The notes below the pieces were generated by a model that worked only from the letters and a program-made list of their open reading frames with translations, did not search any database and was not told the DNA's origin. This document shows, one piece after another, positions 45,858 through 54,679 of a stretch of 64,000 nt of DNA; position 1 is the stretch's first letter; the number at the start of each line of letters is the position of its first letter. The DNA is taken from NCBI RefSeq assembly GCF_022829685.1, contig NZ_JAKSYE010000125.1, positions 62,001-126,000 of the forward strand, in the 5' to 3' direction. This DNA comes from Methylobacterium sp. E-045. Its GTDB lineage: Bacteria; Pseudomonadota; Alphaproteobacteria; Rhizobiales; Beijerinckiaceae. The translations under genes were made by a program, and so were the position numbers.

Positions 45858-47390
45858 TCAGAGCGGGATGTTGTCGTGCTTCTTCCAGGGCTGCTCCATT
45901 TCCTTGGTGCGGAGCATCCCCAACGCCCGCGCGATGCGCTTGCGGGTCGAGTGGGGCATGATCACTTCGTCGATATAGCCGCGCTCGGCCGCGACGAAAG
46001 GCGAGAGGAAACGGTCCTCGTACTCGCTGGTCCGTGCCGCGATCTTGTCGGTGTCGCCGATCTCGCTCCGGAAAATGATCTCCACCGCGCCCTTGGCGCC
46101 CATCACCGCGATCTGCGCGGTCGGCCACGCGTAGTTGATGTCGGCGCCCACATGCTTGGAAGCCATCACGTCGTAGGCACCGCCGAAGGCTTTTCGCGTG
46201 ATGATGGTGACGAGCGGCACCGTCGCTTGGCTGTAGGCGAAGAGCAGCTTGGCGCCGTGCTTGATCAGGCCGCCGTATTCCTGGGCGGTGCCCGGCAGGA
46301 AGCCCGGCACGTCGACGAACGTCACGATCGGGATCGAGAACGCGTCGCAGAAGCGCACGAAGCGGGCGGCCTTGCGGGAAGCGTCCGAATCGAGCACGCC
46401 GGCCAGCACCATCGGCTGGTTGGCGACGAAGCCGACGGTACGGCCCTCGATGCGGCCGAAGCCGGTCATGATGTTGCGGGCGTAGGTGGCCTGGATCTCG
46501 AAGAAATCGCCTTCGTCGGCGACCCGCCGGATGAGTTCGCCCATGTCGTAGGGCTTATTCGGATTGTCCGGGATCAGGGTATCGAGAGACTTGTCGAGGC
46601 GTAGCGGGTCGTCGAAGCTCTCGATCTCCGGCACGCCGTCGATGTTGTTGGCGGGCAGGAAGTCGACGAGGCGGCGGACTTGGAGGAGCGCCTCCACGTC
46701 GTTCTCGAACGATCCGTCGGCGATGGAGGACTTGGTGGTGTGGACCTTGGCGCCCCCGAGTTCCTCGGCCGTCACCACCTCGTTGGTCACGGTTTTCACC
46801 ACGTCGGGGCCGGTGACGAACATGTAGCTCGTATCGCGGACCATGAAGATGAAGTCGGTCATCGCCGGCGAATAGACGTCGCCGCCGGCGCAGGGGCCCA
46901 TGATGACGGAGATCTGCGGGATGACGCCCGAGGCGGCGACGTTGCGGCGGAAGACCTCGCCGTAGCCGCCGAGCGCGGCCACGCCCTCCTGGATGCGCGC
47001 GCCGCCAGCGTCAAAAATGCCGATGATGGGAGCGCGCATCTTCAGCGCCATGTCCTGGACCTTGACGATCTTGGCAGCATGCGTCTCGGAGAGCGAGCCG
47101 CCGAAGACCGTAAAGTCCTTCGAGAACAGGAAGACGGTGCGGCCGTTGATGGTGCCCCAGCCAGTGACCACGCCGTCACCGGGAATCTTTTGTTTCTCCA
47201 TCCCGAAATCGGTGGAGCGGTGCTGCACGAACATGTCGAATTCCTCGAACGACCCATGGTCGAGGAGGAGCTCGATGCGCTCGCGCGCCGTCAGCTTGCC
47301 ACGCTTGTGCTGGGCCACGACGCGGTTTTCGCCGCCGCCGAGGCGAGCCTGAGCGCGCCGCTCTTCGAGCTTCTCGAGAATATCCTTCAT
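45858..47390 (-). CDS. pccB: Propionyl-CoA (acyl-CoA) carboxylase beta subunit
   Basis: It transfers carboxybiotin CO2 to propionyl-CoA, feeding methylmalonyl-CoA, a step used in the ethylmalonyl-CoA pathway of methylotrophs. The protein has 510 residues, with GGxG-type CoA and biotin motifs such as FDAGGARIQEGVAALGGYG and GPCAGGDVYSPAMTDF in the N half and FLPGTAQEYGGLIKHGAK in the C half. The start ATG at 47390 gives KDILEKLEERR. The alpha subunit gene is elsewhere. A terminator follows. Confidence 0.94.
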   Translation of the reverse strand: MKDILEKLEERRAQARLGGGENRVVAQHKRGKLTARERIELLLDHGSFEEFDMFVQHRSTDFGMEKQKIPGDGVVTGWGTINGRTVFLFSKDFTVFGGSLSETHAAKIVKVQDMALKMRAPIIGIFDAGGARIQEGVAALGGYGEVFRRNVAASGVIPQISVIMGPCAGGDVYSPAMTDFIFMVRDTSYMFVTGPDVVKTVTNEVVTAEELGGAKVHTTKSSIADGSFENDVEALLQVRRLVDFLPANNIDGVPEIESFDDPLRLDKSLDTLIPDNPNKPYDMGELIRRVADEGDFFEIQATYARNIMTGFGRIEGRTVGFVANQPMVLAGVLDSDASRKAARFVRFCDAFSIPIVTFVDVPGFLPGTAQEYGGLIKHGAKLLFAYSQATVPLVTIITRKAFGGAYDVMASKHVGADINYAWPTAQIAVMGAKGAVEIIFRSEIGDTDKIAARTSEYEDRFLSPFVAAERGYIDEVIMPHSTRKRIARALGMLRTKEMEQPWKKHDNIPL

Positions 47391-47507
47391 GCGCGGTGAG
47401 CCTTGAGATGGGTGCGAGGAGGTGAAGCCATGCGGCATCCGGCGGCAGGGCTTGGCGGTTCAGAGTCAAATGCGCCTTAGCACGGAGGACAGGCAGCGAA
47501 AATGGAT

Positions 47508-48302
47508 TTAACGGGCAAGCTTTGCCAGCTTCGCTGCGGACACGAACTCGGCTTTGCGCAGGGCGTGGCGTGCTTCCGCCTCGGCGTCGCTTCCCCAAAC
47601 ACTGGCTTGGTAGGATTCATCCACATGCGCCGCGGCCCATGCGTCCTGTGATGTCAGGCGTCCCTGCAAGGTGGCGAGGGCGATGAGGAGGGAGCCCGTG
47701 AGCGTCGTCATCGTATGGAGAGCCGCCAGCCGGAACGGACCTTCGACCGCCTCGACCGCGCCGCGCAAGGCGGTCACCGACGTCTCTGGCTGGGTGACGT
47801 GCATCACCCCCTCGCTGAGAATGAGGCGTGCGTTGTACGTCTCGTATGCCCAGTCGATAATAGGGTCCCAGGCTCGGGCTTGATCGGCCACGAGGCGTTC
47901 CGGGTCGGCGGCGCGGTAGGCGACGAGATCCGTCCCGGCATAGGCCGAAAGGTCGTCGATCACCGCCTCCCGGCGGGGGGCTACGCCGTCGATGGCGGTA
48001 TTGGCGAGGCGCGTCAACGGCATGGTCGACGGATCGATGACGTCGACCTGCGCCGCCCATTCGGCGGCCACGGCCTCGGCGAGCGCCCGCGTTGGCAGGC
48101 GCAGCGGTTTGCGTGCCGGCGTGTTGGCGGACCGTCCGTCGAGAATCAGGCGAAACCCGCCTTCGTCTTCGGCGAGATCGGCCTCCGCGTAGAACCGCTT
48201 CGGCAGGGCGATACGCGTCTGCGCGCGCACGGCCCGGTGCGGGTCGTGGACGGGAGGGGCATCGGAGGCGCCGAGCCAGCCGGCGGGATCGTCGTTGCTC
48301 AT
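47508..48302 (-). CDS. ATP12-family F1-ATPase assembly chaperone
   Basis: The protein has 264 residues. RFYAEADLAEDEGGFRLILDGR near the N-terminus, LPTRALAEAVAAEWAAQVDVIDPSTMPLTRLANTAID and AYRAADPERLVADQARAWDPI are hallmark segments of ATP12, which helps assembly of F1 alpha subunits. It is widely kept in alphaproteobacteria and mitochondria. It lies next to a HAD phosphatase, an order recalled from related genomes. Confidence 0.95.
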   Translation of the reverse strand: MSNDDPAGWLGASDAPPVHDPHRAVRAQTRIALPKRFYAEADLAEDEGGFRLILDGRSANTPARKPLRLPTRALAEAVAAEWAAQVDVIDPSTMPLTRLANTAIDGVAPRREAVIDDLSAYAGTDLVAYRAADPERLVADQARAWDPIIDWAYETYNARLILSEGVMHVTQPETSVTALRGAVEAVEGPFRLAALHTMTTLTGSLLIALATLQGRLTSQDAWAAAHVDESYQASVWGSDAEAEARHALRKAEFVSAAKLAKLAR

Positions 48303-48376
48303 GGAGCGGGGTTCTAGCGCATCGCGCAGCAGCCCGCGAGCACCGAGCGGGACGGATCTCCGTTCGCTTGCTGCGT

Positions 48377-49075
48377 CTATTCGGGAGCGAGATCACCGAC
48401 GATGGGGACGCTGACCGCCTCGTGAAAACTTCCCGAGAACAGGTCCGCCAGGGCGGAAGCGGTTTCCACAACGATCACCGCCCCGGCTCCGAGCAAGGCG
48501 CCCGGCGGGTGATAACCCCAGGCAACACCGATGGCGGCCGCCCCGGCACTCACCGCCATGTCCATGTCGTAGGTGGTGTCTCCGATCATTACAGTGGTCT
48601 CCGGCAACGCGCCCACCTCGGCCATTGCCTGATGCAGCATCGCCGGGTCCGGCTTGGATGGCGCATCGTCCGCGGTCTGGATGGTGGCGAAGACGTCGCC
48701 CCATCCGTGACTCTCGATCAGACGGTCGACCCCGCGCCGGGACTTGCCTGTAGCGAGCCCGAGCCGAAGGTCGTCGCGAGCGCGCAGGCGTTCGATGAGG
48801 TCGCCCATACCGGGGAACAGCGGTTCCTCATAGGCGGGGTCGAGGCGCAGGGTATTGAAGGCGCGCTTGTAGCTCTCCGACAGACCCTCCACCGGCCCAC
48901 CCTCGCCCACGAGACGCCGGAAGGCTTGCGGTAGCGAGAGTCCAACGACGGACAGGGACACCGCGCGCGCGGGCGCTTCGATGCCGTGTTCGGCGAATGC
49001 CATGCCTTGCGCGGCGACGATGAGGTGCTGGCTGTCGACGAGCGTCCCGTCGACGTCGAAGACAACGAGCTTCAC
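48377..49075 (-). CDS. HAD-superfamily phosphatase (HAD-IA)
   Basis: The protein has 232 residues from a GTG start. DVDGTLVDS (7-15) is motif I with the nucleophilic Asp, GLATGKSRRG contains motif II, and SKPDPAML...IGDTTYDMDMA holds motifs III and IV. The cap domain between is helical. It resembles phosphoglycolate-phosphatase-like enzymes. It lies between ATP12 and a small exported protein gene in a conserved block with the pseudouridine synthase. Confidence 0.92.
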   Translation of the reverse strand: MKLVVFDVDGTLVDSQHLIVAAQGMAFAEHGIEAPARAVSLSVVGLSLPQAFRRLVGEGGPVEGLSESYKRAFNTLRLDPAYEEPLFPGMGDLIERLRARDDLRLGLATGKSRRGVDRLIESHGWGDVFATIQTADDAPSKPDPAMLHQAMAEVGALPETTVMIGDTTYDMDMAVSAGAAAIGVAWGYHPPGALLGAGAVIVVETASALADLFSGSFHEAVSVPIVGDLAPE

Positions 49076-49097
49076 GGGACTGTCCCGCCTGGCAGCA

Positions 49098-49481
49098 TCA
49101 CGGCTGGCGTCCTTGTGGGGTCTGCTGGGCTGGAGCCTGACCGGGCTTCTGGCGTTCGTAGCCGAGCTTGCACCGGATCAGGAAGCGCCGCCGCACCCCG
49201 CCGCGCAGGCCGCGCGCGTGAGACAGCCGGTTGCAGCTGGCATAGGACCGCCGCCTGCGGTCGCCCGTCCGCGCCTGCGATCCATGGCGACCGACGGAGG
49301 GAGCCGGCGGAGCCGGATTCTGCGCTGCAGGAATGGGAGTCGCTTTTGCCGCAGGACTCGGCTGGGTCTGCTGTGGACCCGTCGCCTGCGCCACAGCCTC
49401 GGAGGTCAGCGACGCTGATCCGAAGCACACGAACAGGCCGATCAAGGCGGTGCTGGCCATGGTCGCGAACGTCATCGGCAT
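49098..49481 (-). CDS. Small exported protein of unknown function
   Basis: The protein has 127 residues. A signal peptide (residues 1-30, ending near AVAQA) is followed by a Pro/Ala/Gln-rich stretch and a basic C-terminal part with two cysteines (YASCNRL and RCKLGYERQ). The signal and Cys pair favour this frame over an overlapping one. ATG 49475 is an alternative start. It ends 22 bases before the HAD gene. No family was recognised. Confidence 0.55.
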   Translation of the reverse strand: MPMTFATMASTALIGLFVCFGSASLTSEAVAQATGPQQTQPSPAAKATPIPAAQNPAPPAPSVGRHGSQARTGDRRRRSYASCNRLSHARGLRGGVRRRFLIRCKLGYERQKPGQAPAQQTPQGRQP

Positions 49482-49587
49482 GGTTTCTCGCTGCAACGAC
49501 GGGTGAGGTCGACCACAAGGATAAGGCATGGCGCCCGATTGCCAAGGCGCATCCGCGGACACTCCCCACCGATGCGGCCCGCGTGGA

Positions 49588-51006
49588 TCACGCTTCCGGC
49601 GCCTCGACGATGGGATCGTAGCGCGAGGCGTCGAAGCCCAGCAGGTTCCAGCTCTGGGCCATGTGCGGCGGCAGGGGCGCGGTCACGTCCACCGGCTTCA
49701 GCGTGCGCGGATGCGGGATGACGATGCGGCGTGCCAGCAAGTGCAACCGGTTCTGGATGCCTCCCGGCAATGCCCAGTTCTCGACGCTGAAATATTTCGG
49801 ATCGCCGACAATGGGATGACCGATATGTGCGGCATGGGCACGGAGCTGGTGCGTGCGCCCCGTCACGGGCTTCAGAGATAGCCAGGACAGCTTCTGGGCC
49901 GCGTTGTCGACCATGGCGTAATAGGTCAGTGCGTGGGCGGCGCCGTCGTCACCGTGCTGGGCCACCCGCATCCGGGCGTCGCCGTCGGGGGCTTCCTCCT
50001 TGGCGAGGTAAGTCGAGATCCGGCCCTGAGGCACGCGCGGGACACCGGCGGTGAGCGCCCAGTAGACCTTGCGGGCGGACCGCGAGCGGAAGCTTTTGGC
50101 GAGGGTCGCTGCCGCGAGGCGCGTCTTGGCGACGATGAGACAGCCGGCCGTGTCCTTGTCGAGGCGGTGGACGAGACGTGGCTTCTGCCCGTCCGGTCCG
50201 GTCAGGACCTCCAGCAACCCATCCACGTGGCGCACGGTGCCGGAACCGCCCTGAACCGCGAGGCCGAAGGGCTTGTTCAGCACCATCATGTCTGCATCCT
50301 CGTAGAGGATGAGCGAGCGCAGGAAGTCGGCATCGGTGGCGTCACGCGCCGCGCTGCGCGGCCGTTCCGCCACGGGGTCGAGCTTCAGGGGCGGCACCCG
50401 CACGCTCATGCCCGGCAGGAGGCGGTCGTTCGGCTTGGCGCGCTTGCCGTCCACCCGCAACTCGCCCTTGCGGACGATGCTCTGGACACGGGTGAAAGGA
50501 AGCTGCGGGAAGCGCGTTGTGAGGAAGCGGTCGATCCGCATCTCGGCCTCGTCTTCCTCCACGATCAGCGTCTGCACGCCGGAGGCGAGGGTCGCGGAGG
50601 CGGCCGCGCGCTGCTCGCGCCGGGTCGGTCCTTCGACCGCAGGTTCCGGGGGCTTGGTGCCGGCACGGCGCGGGCGCGGCGCATCGAAGGCTTTCGCCGC
50701 GACCTCGTTGCGCGGCGCCCGCGTCCGAGGAGCACGGGGAACCGAGGCTTCGTCGTCGGCCGTCGCCTCGGGGGCATCGCCGGGGCGCCAGGGGGCGCGC
50801 TTGTCGGCGTCGCCGCGCAACTGCGCCGCGCGCTGGGCGGCGTCGAGGGCGCTGGTGCGCGGGCCGGTGCCCTCGCGGTCGGGCCTACGGAACGCGCCGG
50901 GCTTGCCGGGACGGTAGGGCTTGCCGCCGCTGCCCGGCGGCCTCCCCTTTCCGGCGCCGGAACCTTTGCGCCCGGCATTGCCGCGTGATGGTGGTCTGGT
51001 GGTCAT
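49588..51006 (-). CDS. RluC/RluD-type pseudouridine synthase with basic N-terminal extension
   Basis: It makes pseudouridine in rRNA. The protein has 472 residues. The first 145 residues are a Gly/Pro/Arg-rich, disordered extension not usual for RluC. An S4 domain follows (RIDRFLTTRFPQL...KGELRVDGKR) and then the catalytic domain with HRLDKDTAG, active-site Asp about 283. The start ATG at 51006 excludes an upstream run inside the next gene. The extension may bind RNA. Confidence 0.92.
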   Translation of the reverse strand: MTTRPPSRGNAGRKGSGAGKGRPPGSGGKPYRPGKPGAFRRPDREGTGPRTSALDAAQRAAQLRGDADKRAPWRPGDAPEATADDEASVPRAPRTRAPRNEVAAKAFDAPRPRRAGTKPPEPAVEGPTRREQRAAASATLASGVQTLIVEEDEAEMRIDRFLTTRFPQLPFTRVQSIVRKGELRVDGKRAKPNDRLLPGMSVRVPPLKLDPVAERPRSAARDATDADFLRSLILYEDADMMVLNKPFGLAVQGGSGTVRHVDGLLEVLTGPDGQKPRLVHRLDKDTAGCLIVAKTRLAAATLAKSFRSRSARKVYWALTAGVPRVPQGRISTYLAKEEAPDGDARMRVAQHGDDGAAHALTYYAMVDNAAQKLSWLSLKPVTGRTHQLRAHAAHIGHPIVGDPKYFSVENWALPGGIQNRLHLLARRIVIPHPRTLKPVDVTAPLPPHMAQSWNLLGFDASRYDPIVEAPEA

Positions 51007-51076
51007 CGGGTGCTCGTAACACCCTCGCCCCTCTGGGCAAAGCGCTTCGAGAACGGGGGCCTGCGTGAACCGAAGA

Positions 51077-52324
51077 TCAGGCCGCGCGGCGGCCCGCCTC
51101 GATGGTGAGACCGGTCCCGACCGAGCCGAACGTGTCTCCGTCGACCACGCGGGCGTTCGGCACGCCCGCCACCAGGGCGGCGCGGACATGCGGCAGCCCC
51201 GTAGACCCGCCGGTGAGGAACAGGGCGTCGATACCCTCGGCCGGCAATCCCGCTTGGTTCAGGCAGCGCCCGATCCGCTCCGCGATTCTCCGCGAGAGCT
51301 CCTCCGTCTGCGCCACGAGGCCGGCATGGTCGAGATTGGCGGCGAGGCCCGGCTCGACCCAGCCAAGGGCCACGCCGCCCTGGCCCGCATCCGAGGCGGC
51401 GATCTTGGCGCCTTCGACCTCCATCGCCAGGGAATGCCCGCGCTCGGCCTCCACCACGGTGTAGAGCCGAGCGATCAGGTCCGGCCGGCGCGCGTCGCGA
51501 CGGACCTCTTCGATCTCGCGCAAGGTCTTGGCGTTGTAGAGCCGGTTGATGCTCGACCAAGTGGCGAGGTCGTGGAAATACCCACTCGGCACGTCGAGGT
51601 CGCCCCGATTCATCGGGCTGCCGAGGCCGAACAACGGCATCACGGTTCCGAGGCTGAGGCGCCGGTCGAAATCGGTTCCACCAATCCGAACGCCATCATT
51701 GGCGAGGATGTCACCTGACCGGTCCACCTTGGCATGGCGCTCCGGCGAGAGCCGCACGATGGAGAAGTCGGAGGTGCCGCCGCCGATATCCGCGATGAGC
51801 GCGATTTCCTCTCCCGTCACCTGCTGCTCGTAATCGAGCGCCGCGGCGATGGGCTCGTACTGGAACGAGACGTGGCGGAAGCCGATGCTCCTGGCGATCT
51901 CGCGGAGGGCATCCTCTGCACGGGCGTCGCCCTCCGGATCGCCATCGACGAAATGGACCGGGCGGCCGTGGACCACGGTGTCGATGCCGGTGTCCGCCTG
52001 CGCCTCGGCCCGCGTCTTCACCGCGGAGAGGTAGCGGGCGATGACGTCTCGGAAGCGTATCCGCTCACGTCCCACCGGCGTCGTCTCTTCGAGCAGAGAG
52101 GAACCGAGTACCGATTTGAGACTGCGCATCAGCCGGCCCGGCGTGCCTTCGACATATTCCGCCATGGCCGCGCGGCCGACGAGGGGCGTCCCACCCGGCG
52201 GGAAGAAGATCGCGCTGGGAATCGTGACGTGGTCGCCCTCGAGCCGCAACAGGGCGGGCCGCCCCTCGGTGACGAGGCCGAGCGTGGTATTGGACGTGCC
52301 GAAATCGAGGCCGCAGGCCGCCAT
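51077..52324 (-). CDS. Hsp70-family protein (YegD-like)
   Basis: The protein has 415 residues. ATP-binding phosphate loops are GLDFGTSNTTLGLV (5-18), IADIGGGTSDFSIVRL and LTGGSTGLPHVRAAL, all typical of the Hsp70/actin fold. The C-terminal peptide-binding domain of DnaK is missing, as in YegD-type proteins. The function is probably chaperone-like or regulatory. It lies between the pseudouridine synthase and a TerB-like gene. Confidence 0.9.
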   Translation of the reverse strand: MAACGLDFGTSNTTLGLVTEGRPALLRLEGDHVTIPSAIFFPPGGTPLVGRAAMAEYVEGTPGRLMRSLKSVLGSSLLEETTPVGRERIRFRDVIARYLSAVKTRAEAQADTGIDTVVHGRPVHFVDGDPEGDARAEDALREIARSIGFRHVSFQYEPIAAALDYEQQVTGEEIALIADIGGGTSDFSIVRLSPERHAKVDRSGDILANDGVRIGGTDFDRRLSLGTVMPLFGLGSPMNRGDLDVPSGYFHDLATWSSINRLYNAKTLREIEEVRRDARRPDLIARLYTVVEAERGHSLAMEVEGAKIAASDAGQGGVALGWVEPGLAANLDHAGLVAQTEELSRRIAERIGRCLNQAGLPAEGIDALFLTGGSTGLPHVRAALVAGVPNARVVDGDTFGSVGTGLTIEAGRRAA

Positions 52325-52402
52325 GTAGGATCTCCGGACGGTCTGTCCGCTGGAAAGGGGGGCCGCCGACCTACAGGCTCAGCTCCGCCGGGTCCACCGG
52401 TC

Positions 52403-52960
52403 TCAGCGCCCGAAATCGCCGGCCCGGCTCGCCTTCAGCGCAGGGCTCGCGCCGGTGAGACGGCGCTTGAGCCGCACGATCGCCTCGCGCTGCAATTCGC
52501 TGGCGGCGGAATGGGCACTGGCGACTTGCGAGAGCATGTCGATGAGGTGCAGGCGCTCGGCCTCGGTGAGATTGTCCCGCAGCAGGGGCAGCAGGTCGTC
52601 GGCCACGAGGGAGAACGGCCGCCGCGCCTCGGTGTAGGTCCAGGCCCGCTCGAACGTGGCCGAGATGGAGTCGATCTGCAGCGGAGAATCCATGAATTCC
52701 AGGATCTTGGTCTTTTCCGCGGCGGTGACAGGGCTGCCCGTGCGCACCAGCTGGATCATCAGGATCACCGCTGCGAGCCTGACGTCACGCACTCGCTTCA
52801 GAGGCGTGCCGATGATGTCCTCCAGGGTCGATTTCGCCCGACGCTGAAGACCCTTCGTGTCTCGGTTGACCTCCCTCAGCGCCGTCGCAGTGCCGTGCGC
52901 GCGGATGATCCAGAACAGGACGGCACCCACGATTCCGATCACTGCGACGATGACGACCAT
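52403..52960 (-). CDS. Membrane-anchored TerB-like protein
   Basis: The protein has 185 residues with one N-terminal membrane segment (VVIVAVIGIVGAVLFWIIR), followed by a helical domain with AVILMIQLVRTGSPVTAAEKTKI and LTEAERLHLIDMLSQVASA that resembles the TerB/TerB-like fold. A GTG at 52966 could be the start. No other tellurite genes are near. The role is unknown; the cytoplasmic domain may sense metal or stress. Confidence 0.65.
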   Translation of the reverse strand: MVVIVAVIGIVGAVLFWIIRAHGTATALREVNRDTKGLQRRAKSTLEDIIGTPLKRVRDVRLAAVILMIQLVRTGSPVTAAEKTKILEFMDSPLQIDSISATFERAWTYTEARRPFSLVADDLLPLLRDNLTEAERLHLIDMLSQVASAHSAASELQREAIVRLKRRLTGASPALKASRAGDFGR

Positions 52961-53111
52961 GTGCACGAGCCTTTCCCAGAAGCCGGACGGGTCGGACGGT
53001 TGGATCGACCCTCGGCATAGCCTCGCAGATCGGAGGGAAAATCCGAAGCGGGCGCGACGATGCAAGGGATCGCTCCGGCGCCATCGATTCGCAACCGGCC
53101 GATATGCAGGT

Positions 53112-54608
53112 TCAGACGTCCCCGAGATAGCGGTGGCGCAGGTGGCGCATGTAATCCTCGGAGCCGAGGGGCCTGCCGGTGGCAGCGACAAGCAGTTCGT
53201 CGGTCTCCATGAGACTGCCGCGCCCGTGCACGTTCCCGCGCAGCCAGCTGCGCAGGGCGGTGAAGTCACCCTCCGCCAGATCGGCGGGGATGCCGGGCCG
53301 GCTCTCGCGTGCGGCTCGGAAGAGCTGCGCCGCCGCCATGGCGCCGAGGGTATAGGTCGGAAAATAGCCGAAGCTGCCGCCGGGCCAGTGTATGTCCTGC
53401 AGGCAGCCGAGCCGGTCGTTCGGTACGCGGAGACCGAGCAAGCCGCGCATGCCCTCGTCGAACGCGCCCGGCAGATCTGCCACCGCGAGGTCGCCGGCGA
53501 TCATCGCCGTTTCGAGGTCGTAGCGGAGGAGGATGTGAGCCGGATAGGTCACCTCGTCGGCATCGACCCGGATCAGGCCCGGCTCAACCTGCGTGTAGAG
53601 GCGGTGCAGATTGTCGGCGTCCCAGGCGCTCCCCTCACCACCAAAGGCTTCACGTAAGCGAGGCGCGAGGTAGGCGCAGAACTCAGCGGAGCGGCAGGCC
53701 TGCATCTCGATCAGCAGCGACTGGCTCTCGTGCAGGCTCATTCCTCGGGCATTCCCCACGGGCTGATGGAGCCATGCGGCCGGCCGACCCTGCTCGTAGA
53801 GGGCATGGCCGGTCTCGTGGAGCACCCCCATCAGGGCGGGGGTGGCGTCGGCTTCGTCGTAGCGCGTGGTGATGCGCACGTCGTCGGTGGCCCCGCCGCA
53901 GAACGGGTGCAGGCTGACATCGAGCCGCCCGCGCTCGAAGTCGAACCCAGCGGCGCGCATCAGGGTCAGCCCAAGGGCTTTCTGCGCTGCCACCGGGAAC
54001 GGCCCCGGCAGCGGGATCGGCGCCGGCATCGCCGCCTGCCGGTCCCGGATCGTTCCGATCAGATCCGGCAGGGTGGCGCGAAGCCCGGAAAAGGGCGGAT
54101 CGATCGCGGCCCGCCGCATGCCGGGATCGTAGCCGTCGAGGAGCGCGTCGTAGGGGGCGAGACCCAGGGCCGCGCCTTTGGCCTCGCCGACCTCCCGTTG
54201 CAGGCGCAGGGTCTCGGCGAGAAGAGGCGCCAGCTGCGCGAAGTCGGATGTCGCCCGCGCCTCCCGCCAGACCATCTCGGACCGGGACGAGGCCTTGGAA
54301 CTTGCAGCGACGAGATCGCCCGGCACGGCCGAGGCGTGAAGATAGGCGCGGCGCATCTCACGCAGATTGGCCCGTTCCCACGCACCGAGGGCGGCTTCAT
54401 CGTCCGAGGCCTGCGCAATCAGGTCGCCGGTCTCGGCGGCGGTGAGGATCTCATGGGTGATGACCCGCAACTGGGCAAGCTGCTCGGCCCGGCCCTCCGC
54501 AGCGCCTTGGGGCATCGACGTCTGGGCATCCCAACCGAGGATGCCTGCGGCATCCTCGACGGCGCCGATGCGGGCGAACCGGGTGGCGAGGCTACGATAG
54601 GCGTGCAT
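53112..54608 (-). CDS. M32-family metallocarboxypeptidase
   Basis: The protein has 498 residues. The zinc motif HETGH lies in MGVLHETGHALYEQG, with the third ligand Glu downstream in RGMSLHESQSLLIEMQ. HPFCGGATDDVRITTRY is a further family hallmark. It cleaves C-terminal amino acids in the cytoplasm. The ATG at 54608 gives a start close to AYRSLATRFARIG. It lies 71 bases after rarA on the same strand. Confidence 0.95.
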   Translation of the reverse strand: MHAYRSLATRFARIGAVEDAAGILGWDAQTSMPQGAAEGRAEQLAQLRVITHEILTAAETGDLIAQASDDEAALGAWERANLREMRRAYLHASAVPGDLVAASSKASSRSEMVWREARATSDFAQLAPLLAETLRLQREVGEAKGAALGLAPYDALLDGYDPGMRRAAIDPPFSGLRATLPDLIGTIRDRQAAMPAPIPLPGPFPVAAQKALGLTLMRAAGFDFERGRLDVSLHPFCGGATDDVRITTRYDEADATPALMGVLHETGHALYEQGRPAAWLHQPVGNARGMSLHESQSLLIEMQACRSAEFCAYLAPRLREAFGGEGSAWDADNLHRLYTQVEPGLIRVDADEVTYPAHILLRYDLETAMIAGDLAVADLPGAFDEGMRGLLGLRVPNDRLGCLQDIHWPGGSFGYFPTYTLGAMAAAQLFRAARESRPGIPADLAEGDFTALRSWLRGNVHGRGSLMETDELLVAATGRPLGSEDYMRHLRHRYLGDV

Positions 54609-54679
54609 GGTCGAGGCTGCCCTTCCTGCATGGTGGAGCGCCGCCCTATCACAGGATTGAGGCGCGGCGGACGAAGAGA

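Noticed and set aside
49072..49569. Alternative 165-codon frame over the small exported protein
   Set aside because: It lacks a signal peptide and runs into the HAD gene; the other frame has a good signal sequence.
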